Below are positions 52,950-60,382 of a DNA stretch of 64,000 nucleotides, piece after piece. The position numbers were made by a program, and so were the translations under genes. The notes under the pieces are model-generated. The model ran no database searches, had not been told where the DNA came from, and saw nothing but the letters and a program-made list of their open reading frames with translations. The stretch's first letter is position 1, and the number at the start of each line of letters is the position of its first letter. The stretch is from Paractinoplanes durhamensis. Its GTDB lineage: Bacteria; Actinomycetota; Actinomycetes; Mycobacteriales; Micromonosporaceae. The DNA lies in assembly GCF_016862175.1 (NCBI RefSeq), contig NZ_BOML01000046.1, positions 33,210 to 97,209 of the forward strand, read 5' to 3'.

Positions 52950-54167
52950 TTACTTCGCGCCGTCGCCGGGGGCTTCATCGCCCGCCGCGCCGTCGCGCTC
53001 GCCGGGCGCCGCGGCACCCGGAACATCATGATCCACCGCGGTGGGTCGCGCCACGTCGCCAACACCCGCATCCGCGGTGGCCGCAGCCCACACATCAAAC
53101 CTTTGAGGTGTACGGGCGGAGCGCCGCGCCCCGGCTTCCGTGTCCCCCGTCTCCGCGCTCCGCGAGGTTGCCCCGGCATTCCCGACATCGGCGGACTGTT
53201 CGGCCGCGCCCGCTTCCGCCTTCGCCGCGGTTGCCAGCGCTGCTGCCTCGGCAACCCGGCGGGCCGCCTCGGCGGCTGCCTCCCGGGCCTCCTTCGCTGC
53301 CTTGCGCCGGGCCGCGTCGGCAGCGCGGCGGGCGCGCAGGCGCTCGGCCTCCGCCTCGGCGCTCTCGGCCGCGCTCGCCGCCGATGCCGCGGCCCACGGA
53401 TCGCCCGCGAAGCCCGGCGCCGGCGGACGACCGGCAGCCGGAGCCGGCGCAGCGCCCGGGGCACGGGCGGGCCACGTCGCGGCGCGCTTGGCCGCCACGA
53501 AACCGTCGTCGGCGGCAAAGCCGTCATCCGGCCAGAAGGCGGGGTCGGGCGCGGCCTCGCTCGTCTCGCTCTCATTCGCGTCGCGGTCGCCCTCGTCGCG
53601 CTGCACGCTCTTGCGGGTGGCGAACGCCCACGTCTCGTCCGGGTCGCCCTGATCGCGCTGGTCGCTCTGATCGGCCGGGGACGGGGTCGGCGGCGGGGGC
53701 TTCGGGCGGTCGCCGGCCAGCGACGACAGGGCGCGCATCATGCTCGCCACGCCGGTGGCCAGGTCGCCGACGCCGGTGGCCAGGCGGGCGGCCGTCTCGG
53801 GGCTCGGGTCGCGGACCGCGGCGATCGCCCGGCAGACCGGGCAGACACAGCACTCGGCGCTGCCCGTCGACCAGCTGTGCTCTCCGCTGCCGCGCTCGCC
53901 GCCACTGGGCTCGCCGCTACTGGGCTCGCCGCTACTGGGCTCGCCGCTACTGGGCTCGCCGCTACTGGGCTCGCCGCCGCCACCCGCGATGCGGCTCACG
54001 ATCCCCTGGACCGAGTCGGCGATAGCGCCCAATCCGGCGGTTACCGCGTCCCGCGTACCGGAAGAATCGCCCGAAGCTCTCGCCGCGGCACCCAGGCCGC
54101 CGCTCGCCGCCATCGCGATCATCGTCGCGACCAGCCGCTCCGCTTCCTCCCGTGCCGACGCCGTCAT
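52950..54167 (-). CDS. Ala-rich protein with CCVCPVC cluster and EPSSG repeats
   Basis: This 405-residue protein has no known enzyme domain. Residues about 65-89 are five EPSSG pentapeptides; then SAECCVCPVCRAIAAV (about 102-117) gives a cysteine cluster that could bind zinc. The sequence PETAARLATGVGDLATGVASM is conserved-looking; the rest is low-complexity with a long Ala/Arg/Glu coiled-coil-like stretch. It lies between glucokinase and SRPBCC genes on the same strand. GGAGG lies upstream of the ATG. Confidence 0.6.
   Translation of the reverse strand: MTASAREEAERLVATMIAMAASGGLGAAARASGDSSGTRDAVTAGLGAIADSVQGIVSRIAGGGGEPSSGEPSSGEPSSGEPSSGEPSGGERGSGEHSWSTGSAECCVCPVCRAIAAVRDPSPETAARLATGVGDLATGVASMMRALSSLAGDRPKPPPPTPSPADQSDQRDQGDPDETWAFATRKSVQRDEGDRDANESETSEAAPDPAFWPDDGFAADDGFVAAKRAATWPARAPGAAPAPAAGRPPAPGFAGDPWAAASAASAAESAEAEAERLRARRAADAARRKAAKEAREAAAEAARRVAEAAALATAAKAEAGAAEQSADVGNAGATSRSAETGDTEAGARRSARTPQRFDVWAAATADAGVGDVARPTAVDHDVPGAAAPGERDGAAGDEAPGDGAK
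53901..53975. repeat. In-frame 15-bp tandem array (EPSSG)
   Basis: Five units of GCTACTGGGCTCGCC (first unit GCCACT...) encode EPSSG repeats on the minus strand. Confidence 0.9.
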
Positions 54168-54183
54168 CCCCCGAACCTCCCGC

Positions 54184-54636
54184 TCAGCTCGCCGGCAGGC
54201 TCTCGACCCGGCGCTTGAGCTGCTTCAACGCCGTGTCCATGATCATCTTTTCGGCCTTGCGGCGGAACATGCCCAGCATGCCGATGGAGAGCTCCACCTC
54301 GAGCGTGTAGGTCACCGTGGTGGTGTCGTCGCCGTTGTCGGTCAGGTCGTAGGAGCCCTGCTGCGACTTCTGCGTCTTGGACGGCTCGACCAGATGCCAC
54401 TCGATGCGGCTGACATCCTCGGCATACGCGTACTCGAGGGTGTATTCGTCGGCCATCACCCCGGCGTCGATCACCCACCGGACCCGGGCCGCATAACCGT
54501 CCTCGTACTCCTCGATGACCTCGATCCGCTTCAGCGCATCGACCCACTCGGGGTAGCGCGGGAAGTCGCAGATCACCGCGGCCACACGGTCGACGGGCGC
54601 GAGAACCTGGATCGACTGCGTCGAGGTATCCGCCAT
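54184..54636 (-). CDS. SRPBCC (polyketide cyclase/dehydrase) protein
   Basis: This 150-residue START-like protein of the Rv2185c group begins MADTSTQSIQVLAPVDRVAAVICDFPRYPEWV, the usual start of the family. It probably binds a lipid or coenzyme Q-like ligand; no catalytic residues are evident. ATG at 54636 is six bases after TAGCCT, a leaderless start. Confidence 0.82.
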   Translation of the reverse strand: MADTSTQSIQVLAPVDRVAAVICDFPRYPEWVDALKRIEVIEEYEDGYAARVRWVIDAGVMADEYTLEYAYAEDVSRIEWHLVEPSKTQKSQQGSYDLTDNGDDTTTVTYTLEVELSIGMLGMFRRKAEKMIMDTALKQLKRRVESLPAS

Positions 54637-54642
54637 GCACGG

Positions 54643-54648
54643 AGGCTA
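54643..54648 (-). promoter_or_regulatory. Leaderless -10 of the SRPBCC gene
   Basis: TAGCCT on the minus strand is six bases before the ATG at 54636. Confidence 0.55.
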
Positions 54649-54704
54649 CCCCGTCGGTACGACAATCCCGATGACCGGGCCGAGCCGTTCCGGCCCACTA
54701 CGGC

Positions 54705-54710
54705 TACCAT
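54705..54710 (+). promoter_or_regulatory. Leaderless -10 of the sensor kinase
   Basis: TACCAT is seven bases before the GTG at 54718. Confidence 0.55.
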
Positions 54711-54717
54711 CCGTCAG

Positions 54718-56415
54718 GTGCCGGTGCTAGCCAATGTTTCCGCGCGCGTCCAGCCGCTCGCGGTGGCCGCCCGCATCATCATGCTCGCGCTGGTCGCGGC
54801 CCTGACGCTGATCGCCACCCAGGAGCCCGCGCAGCTGCGCTGGATCGCCCTGCTGGTGGTGGCCGCCCTCCCCGCGTTCCTCGCTCCGGACCATCGGGTC
54901 TTCGGTCCGCTGGGCCGGGTCGCCGAGGTCGCCATCACCGGGCTCGCGGCCGGTTCGATCGCCGCCGCCGCCGACCTGACCGGCACAGTGGACGCGGGGT
55001 TCGGCGCCGAGGCGGTGCTCCCCTACCTCGCCGTCCCGCTGCTCACCGCGGCGCTGCGCCGGCGGCCCACCGAGGGCGCCGCCCTGCTCGGCGTCGCCGC
55101 GGTGTCGCTGGTCGCGGGCGGCACGCTGATCGGCCACTCGAGCGCGGACAGCCCGATCACCCAGCCCGGCTTCCTCGCCGCGGGGGGACAGTGGCTCGTT
55201 CTGGGCGCGATCGTCACCTTCGCGGCCGATACAATGCGACAACTGATGCAACCCGCCGAACCCACTCCCCAGCCGTACGCGGAAGCCACCCGCCTGCTCA
55301 CCCAGCTGCGGAGCGTGGCCCGCTCGCTGCCGGGCGCCACTCTGGACCCGGGCGGCATCTCCGAGCACCTCCTCGAGGAGCTGCGCCTGGTCGCCCCCGG
55401 CGATCGCGCCGCGGTGCTCTCCACCAGCGGCGGCGGCCGGCTCGTGGTGCTCGCCCAGACCGGCGCCGAGCGGGTCGACTGGGAGACGACGCTCGACTCC
55501 GACTCGGCCATCGCCGAGGCCTGGGCCACCCAGCAGCCGCAGACCGCCAGCCGGTCGCAGGCCCGCTCGCACCGCCGCGGCGAGGTCTCGTCGCTGGTCG
55601 TCCCGCTGGTCGCCGGGGTCCGCACGATCGGCCTGGTGATCCTCGAAGCGGATGTGTCCAGCGCGTACCCCTCGTCAATTGTCTTCGATGTGACCGGGGT
55701 GACCGAGCCGGCCGCGATCCGGCTGGAAGCCGCTCTGCTCTTCGACGACGTGCGGTCGCTGGCCACCAATGAGGAACGTCAGCGGCTCGCCCGGGAGATC
55801 CACGACGGCGTCGCGCAGGAGCTCGTGATGGTCGGCTACGGCATCGACAACGCGCAGGCGACCCTGCCGGAGGGTGCCGAGGAGACCGCCCAGGAGCTGC
55901 AGGCCCTGCGCAACGAGGTCACCCGGGTCATCACCGAGCTGCGGCTGAGCCTGTTCGAGCTGCGTTCCGAGGTGGACCGCAACGGCGGCCTGGCCGCCGC
56001 GATCGCCGAGTACGCACGGACTCTCGGCACCTCGGCCGGCCTGCGGGTGCACTTCACGTTCGACGAATCGACGGCCCGGCTACCCGCCGCGACCGAAGCC
56101 GAGCTGTTGCGCATCGCCCAGGAGGCGATCACCAACGCGCGGAAACACGCAGGTGCCTCTAATCTGTGGGTTACCTGTACGGTAGACCCACCTTATGCGG
56201 AGATCGAGGTCTCCGACGACGGCAAGGGGTTCGCCGACGACCGCCCGGACGGTCGTTACGGTCTGACCATCATGGCCGAACGGGCGGAACGGATCCGGGG
56301 CCGATTGAAGATCACGCCGCGACACCCCAGCGGGACAACCGTGGCCGTAGTGCTCGGATCGTCGGGGCGGCGCGATAGCGTGCGGGATAGCGTTTCCGCT
56401 CCAGAAGGGGAGTAA
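54718..56415 (+). CDS. Sensor histidine kinase (NarL-type, MacS-like)
   Basis: This 565-residue membrane kinase has about five N-terminal helices (residues 10-170), a GAF-like domain, HisKA_3 with phospho-acceptor His362 in LAREIHDGVAQE, and HATPase with EAITNARKHAGA and DDGKGFADD. Together with the response regulator seven bases downstream it forms a two-component pair. Its setting near pfkA and glkA resembles Streptomyces SCO2119-SCO2126, where MacRS (SCO2120/2121) controls morphogenesis; orthology is inferred. GTG start at 54718. Confidence 0.87.
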   Translation: MPVLANVSARVQPLAVAARIIMLALVAALTLIATQEPAQLRWIALLVVAALPAFLAPDHRVFGPLGRVAEVAITGLAAGSIAAAADLTGTVDAGFGAEAVLPYLAVPLLTAALRRRPTEGAALLGVAAVSLVAGGTLIGHSSADSPITQPGFLAAGGQWLVLGAIVTFAADTMRQLMQPAEPTPQPYAEATRLLTQLRSVARSLPGATLDPGGISEHLLEELRLVAPGDRAAVLSTSGGGRLVVLAQTGAERVDWETTLDSDSAIAEAWATQQPQTASRSQARSHRRGEVSSLVVPLVAGVRTIGLVILEADVSSAYPSSIVFDVTGVTEPAAIRLEAALLFDDVRSLATNEERQRLAREIHDGVAQELVMVGYGIDNAQATLPEGAEETAQELQALRNEVTRVITELRLSLFELRSEVDRNGGLAAAIAEYARTLGTSAGLRVHFTFDESTARLPAATEAELLRIAQEAITNARKHAGASNLWVTCTVDPPYAEIEVSDDGKGFADDRPDGRYGLTIMAERAERIRGRLKITPRHPSGTTVAVVLGSSGRRDSVRDSVSAPEGE

Positions 56416-56422
56416 CCCGAGC

Positions 56423-57091
56423 ATGTCGACCAGTCCTGCGCCGACCACGCGCACCAAGGTCCTCCTTGTCGACGATCACGATCTGATTCGTAAGGGGCTG
56501 CGACACGCATTCGAGCGCGACCGTCAGTTCGAGGTCGTGGGCGAGGCGGCCACGGCCGCCGAGGCCGTCCGCCAGGCCGGGGCGCTGCAGCCCGACGTCG
56601 TGATCATGGACCTGCGCCTGCCCGACGGCAGCGGCCTCGAGGCCACCAAGGCCCTGCGGAAGAACAACGCCAACATGGGCATCGTCGTCCTCACCATGTA
56701 TGCGGGTGACGACCAGCTGTTCGGTGCGCTCGAGGCCGGCGCCAGCGCGTTCGTGCCGAAGACCGCCCCGGCCGACGAGGTCGTGGCCGCCGCCCGGCAC
56801 GCCGCCTCGGCGCCGAGCGCGTTCACCGCCGCCGACCTGGCCGAGGCCATGAAGCGCCGGCTCGCGCCGTCCGGCCCGCAGCTCTCCCCGCGCGAGGGCC
56901 AGGTGCTTCGCCTGCTCGCCGACGGCATGAGCGTGGCCGGCATCGCCAAGCAGCTGTTCGTCTCGGAGTCGACGGCCAAGACGCACATCTCGAAGCTCTA
57001 CGAGAAGCTCGGCGCGGCCAACCGGGCCCAGGCCCTGATGACCGCGCTGCGCCTGGGCCTCCTCGAGGCCCCCGACGCTCCGAAGTTCTAG
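56423..57091 (+). CDS. NarL/LuxR-type response regulator (MacR-like)
   Basis: This 222-residue regulator has a receiver domain with phosphorylation Asp63 (VIMDLRLPDGSG) and acidic DD near residues 17-18, and a LuxR HTH (LSPREGQVLRLLADGMSVAGIAKQLFVSESTAKTHISKLYEKL). It is the partner of the upstream kinase. The 3' end overlaps the convergent DUF4395 gene by four bases. No MacR-type palindrome TGAGTAC-N2-GTACTCA was noticed in the window. Confidence 0.9.
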   Translation: MSTSPAPTTRTKVLLVDDHDLIRKGLRHAFERDRQFEVVGEAATAAEAVRQAGALQPDVVIMDLRLPDGSGLEATKALRKNNANMGIVVLTMYAGDDQLFGALEAGASAFVPKTAPADEVVAAARHAASAPSAFTAADLAEAMKRRLAPSGPQLSPREGQVLRLLADGMSVAGIAKQLFVSESTAKTHISKLYEKLGAANRAQALMTALRLGLLEAPDAPKF

Positions 57092-57504
57092 GCGCTCCGG
57101 GCGGTGGTGAGCCGCCGGAGAGCCAAGTACGCCTCGCAGCCCAGGCAGAGCCCGAAGGCCGCGTTCAGGAATGCCGCAAGCAGACCGAACGCGGCCGCCA
57201 CCACGCCCAGCGTGGTCAGCCCGGTGAGGTAACCGGCCGCGCTCACGGCGAGGAAGGTAAAACCGACACTCTGGGCGAAACGGACGGGCGCTGCGGGCTC
57301 TCGCTCGACCGGCGGGCCGAGGCGCGGCAGGATCAGAAGGCGATAGAGGTACGCGTAGGGTCCCTTGCGGGGATCGAGGGCCGTGATCGCGAAGACGACG
57401 GCCTGGGCCAGCGCGAGCCAGCCCGAGCCGGTCGCCAGCACCAGGATGATGACGGCGCTGGTCAATGCCGCGGCGACGCGCTGCCCGCGGGGGTCGAGTT
57501 CCAT
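57088..57504 (-). CDS. DUF4395 membrane protein
   Basis: This 138-residue protein has about four helices and begins MELDPRGQRVAAALTS, typical of DUF4395. The GLCLGCEAYL motif with two Cys is conserved in the family and suggests redox work with the thioredoxin-like protein usually encoded next to it. Here that gene is 2 kb away at 59461, on the same strand, beyond a MarR/MFS pair. Confidence 0.8.
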   Translation of the reverse strand: MELDPRGQRVAAALTSAVIILVLATGSGWLALAQAVVFAITALDPRKGPYAYLYRLLILPRLGPPVEREPAAPVRFAQSVGFTFLAVSAAGYLTGLTTLGVVAAAFGLLAAFLNAAFGLCLGCEAYLALRRLTTARSA

Positions 57505-57558
57505 GACTCGAAGCCTCGCTGTTTTTCCCGGCAAGCGCGCCGTGAGGGTCATCACTAC

Positions 57559-58089
57559 TTACTCTATCGATTTAGTCACCTTTCGCAGAAGCGCGTTGAG
57601 CTGCACCAACTCGTCGTGCGACAGGGCGCTCAGCATCTGCCGGTCGCGGGCCATCCCCTCGAAGATGTGCTTGTCCCACGCCGCCCGCCCGCTCGGCGTC
57701 GGCCGGACCAGCACCCGCCGCCGATCGGCCGGGTCGACCGTGCGGGTCACCAGGCCGGACTCGGCGAGCCGGTCGAGCCGGCTGGTCATCGCGGCCCGGG
57801 TCACGTGCACCGCGTCGGCCAGCTGCGCCGGGGTCGCCTCCATCGGATGCGGCTGGACCATCAGCGCGTGCAGGGTCTTGTAGTCCTCCAACGTGAAGTC
57901 GTCGCTGCCGGCGAACGCGACCGCGTCGGCCCGCCGGGCCCACGTCGCGATGTCGTTCATCCGGACCAGAGCGCCCTCGATCTCAGGCTCGAACCGCGGA
58001 TCGTCCTTCCAGAACGCCGCCCACCGCGCGACGTGCTGATCAACGCCGTCCTTCTCGTCCGCCCCAGCTTTCTCTGCCACAGGGACCAT
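57559..58089 (-). CDS. MarR family transcriptional regulator
   Basis: This 176-residue regulator has the winged helix at about residues 80-140 (ATPAQLADAVHVTRAAMTSRLDRLAESGLVTR, then VDPADRRRVLVRPTPSG). It is divergent from an MFS exporter and most likely represses it. ATG at 58089 is chosen; GTG at 58086 and a longer frame to 58155 exist. Confidence 0.85.
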   Translation of the reverse strand: MVPVAEKAGADEKDGVDQHVARWAAFWKDDPRFEPEIEGALVRMNDIATWARRADAVAFAGSDDFTLEDYKTLHALMVQPHPMEATPAQLADAVHVTRAAMTSRLDRLAESGLVTRTVDPADRRRVLVRPTPSGRAAWDKHIFEGMARDRQMLSALSHDELVQLNALLRKVTKSIE

Positions 58090-58118
58090 TGTTCCACGTC
58101 CGATAATTAGATTGTGAA

Positions 58119-58136
58119 TAGTTAGACGCTGAACTA
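58119..58136. promoter_or_regulatory. Candidate MarR operator
   Basis: TAGTT-N8-AACTA is a perfect inverted repeat over the -10 region of the MFS gene. Two TTAGA direct repeats also lie nearby. Confidence 0.4.
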
Positions 58137-58140
58137 CTCT
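58135..58140 (+). promoter_or_regulatory. Leaderless -10 of the MFS gene
   Basis: TACTCT is seven bases before the GTG at 58148. It favours that GTG over the one at 58142. Confidence 0.5.
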
Positions 58141-58147
58141 CGTGTTC

Positions 58148-59380
58148 GTGTTCACCGACTTCCGCCTGCTCGCCGCAGGTCAGACACTCTCCTGGATCGG
58201 CAACGGCTTCCAGACCGTCGCCCTCGCCGTCGCCGTCGTGCAGGCCGGCGGCGGCGCCGGCGACCTCGGCCTGGTGATGGCCAGTTCGGTCACGTTCACG
58301 CTGTTCTGCTCGCTGTTCGGCGGCGTCTGGGCCGACCGGCTCCAGCCCCGCAACGTGATGATCGTTTCGGACCTGATCCGGCTGGCGGCCGCGGCCGCGA
58401 TGGCCGCGATGTTCTTCGGCGACGCCTACCATCTGCCGCTCCTCTGCGCGCTGGCGGCGATCTCCTCCGGGGCCGGCAGCTTCTTCAGCCCGGCCATGAC
58501 CGCCCTGCGCCCGCTGCTGATCCCGGCCGACCGGCGGCAGTCCGCCAACGCGACGCTGAGCATGCTGCAGACCGGCAGCTCGGTGATCGGGCCGGCCCTC
58601 GGCGGGCTCACCGTGGCGGCGTTCGGCGCACCGGCCGGCTTCACCGTCAACGCGACGAGCTTCCTCGCCTCGATGGCCGCCTGCCTGCTGCTGCGCACCC
58701 GGGCCACCCGCGGCCCGCGGTCGTCGATGCTCCGCGAGCTGGGCGCCGGCTGGCGCGAGATCAGCAGCCGCGACTGGCTGATCGGCGGCCTGTTCGGGGC
58801 CACCCTCTACCACGTCGCCAACGGCGTGATCCTGGTGCTGGTGCAGGTGGTGGCGATCGAACGGCTGGGCGGCGCCGCCTCGGCCGGCTTCATCGCCGCC
58901 GCCGAGGGCTTCGGCGGCATGATCGGCGCGGCGGTCGCGCTGCGCTTCAAACCCCGGCGCCTGCTGCGGGCAGGCTGGCTCACGCTTCTGCTGATGCCGT
59001 TCTGGGCACTTGCGTACGTGTGGCCCGCCGAGCTCATCGCGGTCCTCGCCGGCGCCGTCATCGGCTACGCGGGCCTGATCTTCTTCGACGTCGCCTGGGA
59101 AACCGCGCTGCAGGATCAGGTGCCGCACTCGGCCCTGGGCCGGGTCGCCTCCTGGGACTACCTGACGTCGTTCCTGGCCATGCCGATCGGCAACGCGCTG
59201 GCCGGGCCGCTGTCGGCCCGCTTCGGCACCGACCCGGTGCTGACCGTCTGCGCCGCCGTCCTGTTCATCGCCGGCCTGTCCCAACTCCTGATCCCGGGAT
59301 CCCGCAACCTGACCCGCGCAACGGAGACCACCGCCGCCCCGGTCACCCCACCGGAGCTGGCCGCAACCACGACCGGGTAA
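58148..59380 (+). CDS. MFS transporter (MFS_3, 12 helices)
   Basis: This 410-residue exporter begins FTDFRLLAAGQTLSWIGNGFQTVALAVAV, the typical MFS_3 start. Motif A is GGVWADRLQPRNVM, and SNATLSML-like SANATLSMLQTGSSVIGPALGG follows. Divergent MarR and a dyad over the promoter suggest drug-inducible efflux. The next gene downstream is convergent. Confidence 0.85.
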   Translation: MFTDFRLLAAGQTLSWIGNGFQTVALAVAVVQAGGGAGDLGLVMASSVTFTLFCSLFGGVWADRLQPRNVMIVSDLIRLAAAAAMAAMFFGDAYHLPLLCALAAISSGAGSFFSPAMTALRPLLIPADRRQSANATLSMLQTGSSVIGPALGGLTVAAFGAPAGFTVNATSFLASMAACLLLRTRATRGPRSSMLRELGAGWREISSRDWLIGGLFGATLYHVANGVILVLVQVVAIERLGGAASAGFIAAAEGFGGMIGAAVALRFKPRRLLRAGWLTLLLMPFWALAYVWPAELIAVLAGAVIGYAGLIFFDVAWETALQDQVPHSALGRVASWDYLTSFLAMPIGNALAGPLSARFGTDPVLTVCAAVLFIAGLSQLLIPGSRNLTRATETTAAPVTPPELAATTTG

Positions 59381-59460
59381 CCGCGGACACGCTCAGCGGC
59401 GACCGCGTTTGGCGGGACCGGCTCGGCGGGCAGCCACGCTCGGCGGGCGCTCCGGCGCCG

Positions 59461-60336
59461 TCAGGCGTCGGGGAGCACGTCGCCGAGCGCGGCGATCAGC
59501 TGCGGCTTGCTCGGGACGCCGGTGGCCCGCTTCACCACCTGGCCGCCGGCGTCCAGGATCAGCAGGGTCGGGGTGCGCCAGATGTTCAGCTCGCGCACCT
59601 CGGCCAGGTGGCTCTCGGCGTCCACCTCGACGTGCTGGACGCCCGGCAGCAACTCGGCCACCTCGCCGCTGATCCGGCGGACCGCCCGGCAGGGTGCACA
59701 GAACGCGGACGAGAACTGCAGGAGCGTGGCCTGGGCCGGCCCGATCCCCAACCGATCAAGCAGACCCTGATCGAGGCTCTCCCCCGCGGCACTCGCGTCC
59801 CGCGCGGCCGCCTCGACCACACCGGGCTCCTCCCGCGAATCCGGGACCACGCCGGATTTCCGCTCGGCCGCGACATCACCCGGCTCCCGCACCCCCGGCA
59901 CGCCAGGCTCCGCCAACTGCGGGTCAGCACCCGCCGGCTCGGCTGATGCTGCTTCATCGACCGGCCCGGCCGGCGCCGGCACTCCGGAATCCACCGGCAC
60001 CGCGATGCCGGAATCTGCCGGGAGATCCGGAGCTGCGGGGACGCCGGCGGCGGCGGATCGGGCGGCCGCATTGGCGGCGCGGACGGTGTCGTTGCCGTGG
60101 ACGGCGGCCGCGGCCGCGCCGGAGGCGGCCTTCGCGGCGGCCGAGGCGACGGCATTGGAGGATTTACGGTCCGGGAATTCGACGGTTTCGACGCCGGCCG
60201 CGGCCAGGATCGCGGCACGGCGCTTCTTGTCGGCGGCCTCGTCCCGGATCATGCCGTCGGTGCGGCGGTGCCACAGACCGATCGTCGTGGCCACCACGAG
60301 CACGGCAACGATGACGGCAATACCCAGCGCGTCCAT
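59461..60336 (-). CDS. Membrane-anchored thioredoxin with expanded linker
   Basis: This 291-residue protein has one N-terminal helix (ALGIAVIVAVLVVATTIGLW), a linker of about 140 residues rich in Ala, Pro, Ser and Val (about 60-195), and a thioredoxin domain with active site Cys213-Ala-Pro-Cys216, in FSSAFCAPCRA. The CAPC centre suggests a disulfide oxidoreductase. The topology puts the linker and domain on one side, probably cytoplasmic given the short tail, but this is not certain. It is the usual partner of DUF4395. Confidence 0.8.
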   Translation of the reverse strand: MDALGIAVIVAVLVVATTIGLWHRRTDGMIRDEAADKKRRAAILAAAGVETVEFPDRKSSNAVASAAAKAASGAAAAAVHGNDTVRAANAAARSAAAGVPAAPDLPADSGIAVPVDSGVPAPAGPVDEAASAEPAGADPQLAEPGVPGVREPGDVAAERKSGVVPDSREEPGVVEAAARDASAAGESLDQGLLDRLGIGPAQATLLQFSSAFCAPCRAVRRISGEVAELLPGVQHVEVDAESHLAEVRELNIWRTPTLLILDAGGQVVKRATGVPSKPQLIAALGDVLPDA

Positions 60337-60382
60337 GGGCCAACTCTGGCACGCCGGGGTTGCGGTGCGACAGCGATGCCGG

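Noticed and set aside
54718..57091. A MacR-type binding palindrome near the two-component genes
   Set aside because: I looked for TGAGTAC-N2-GTACTCA in the flanks and did not find one, so no operator is called.
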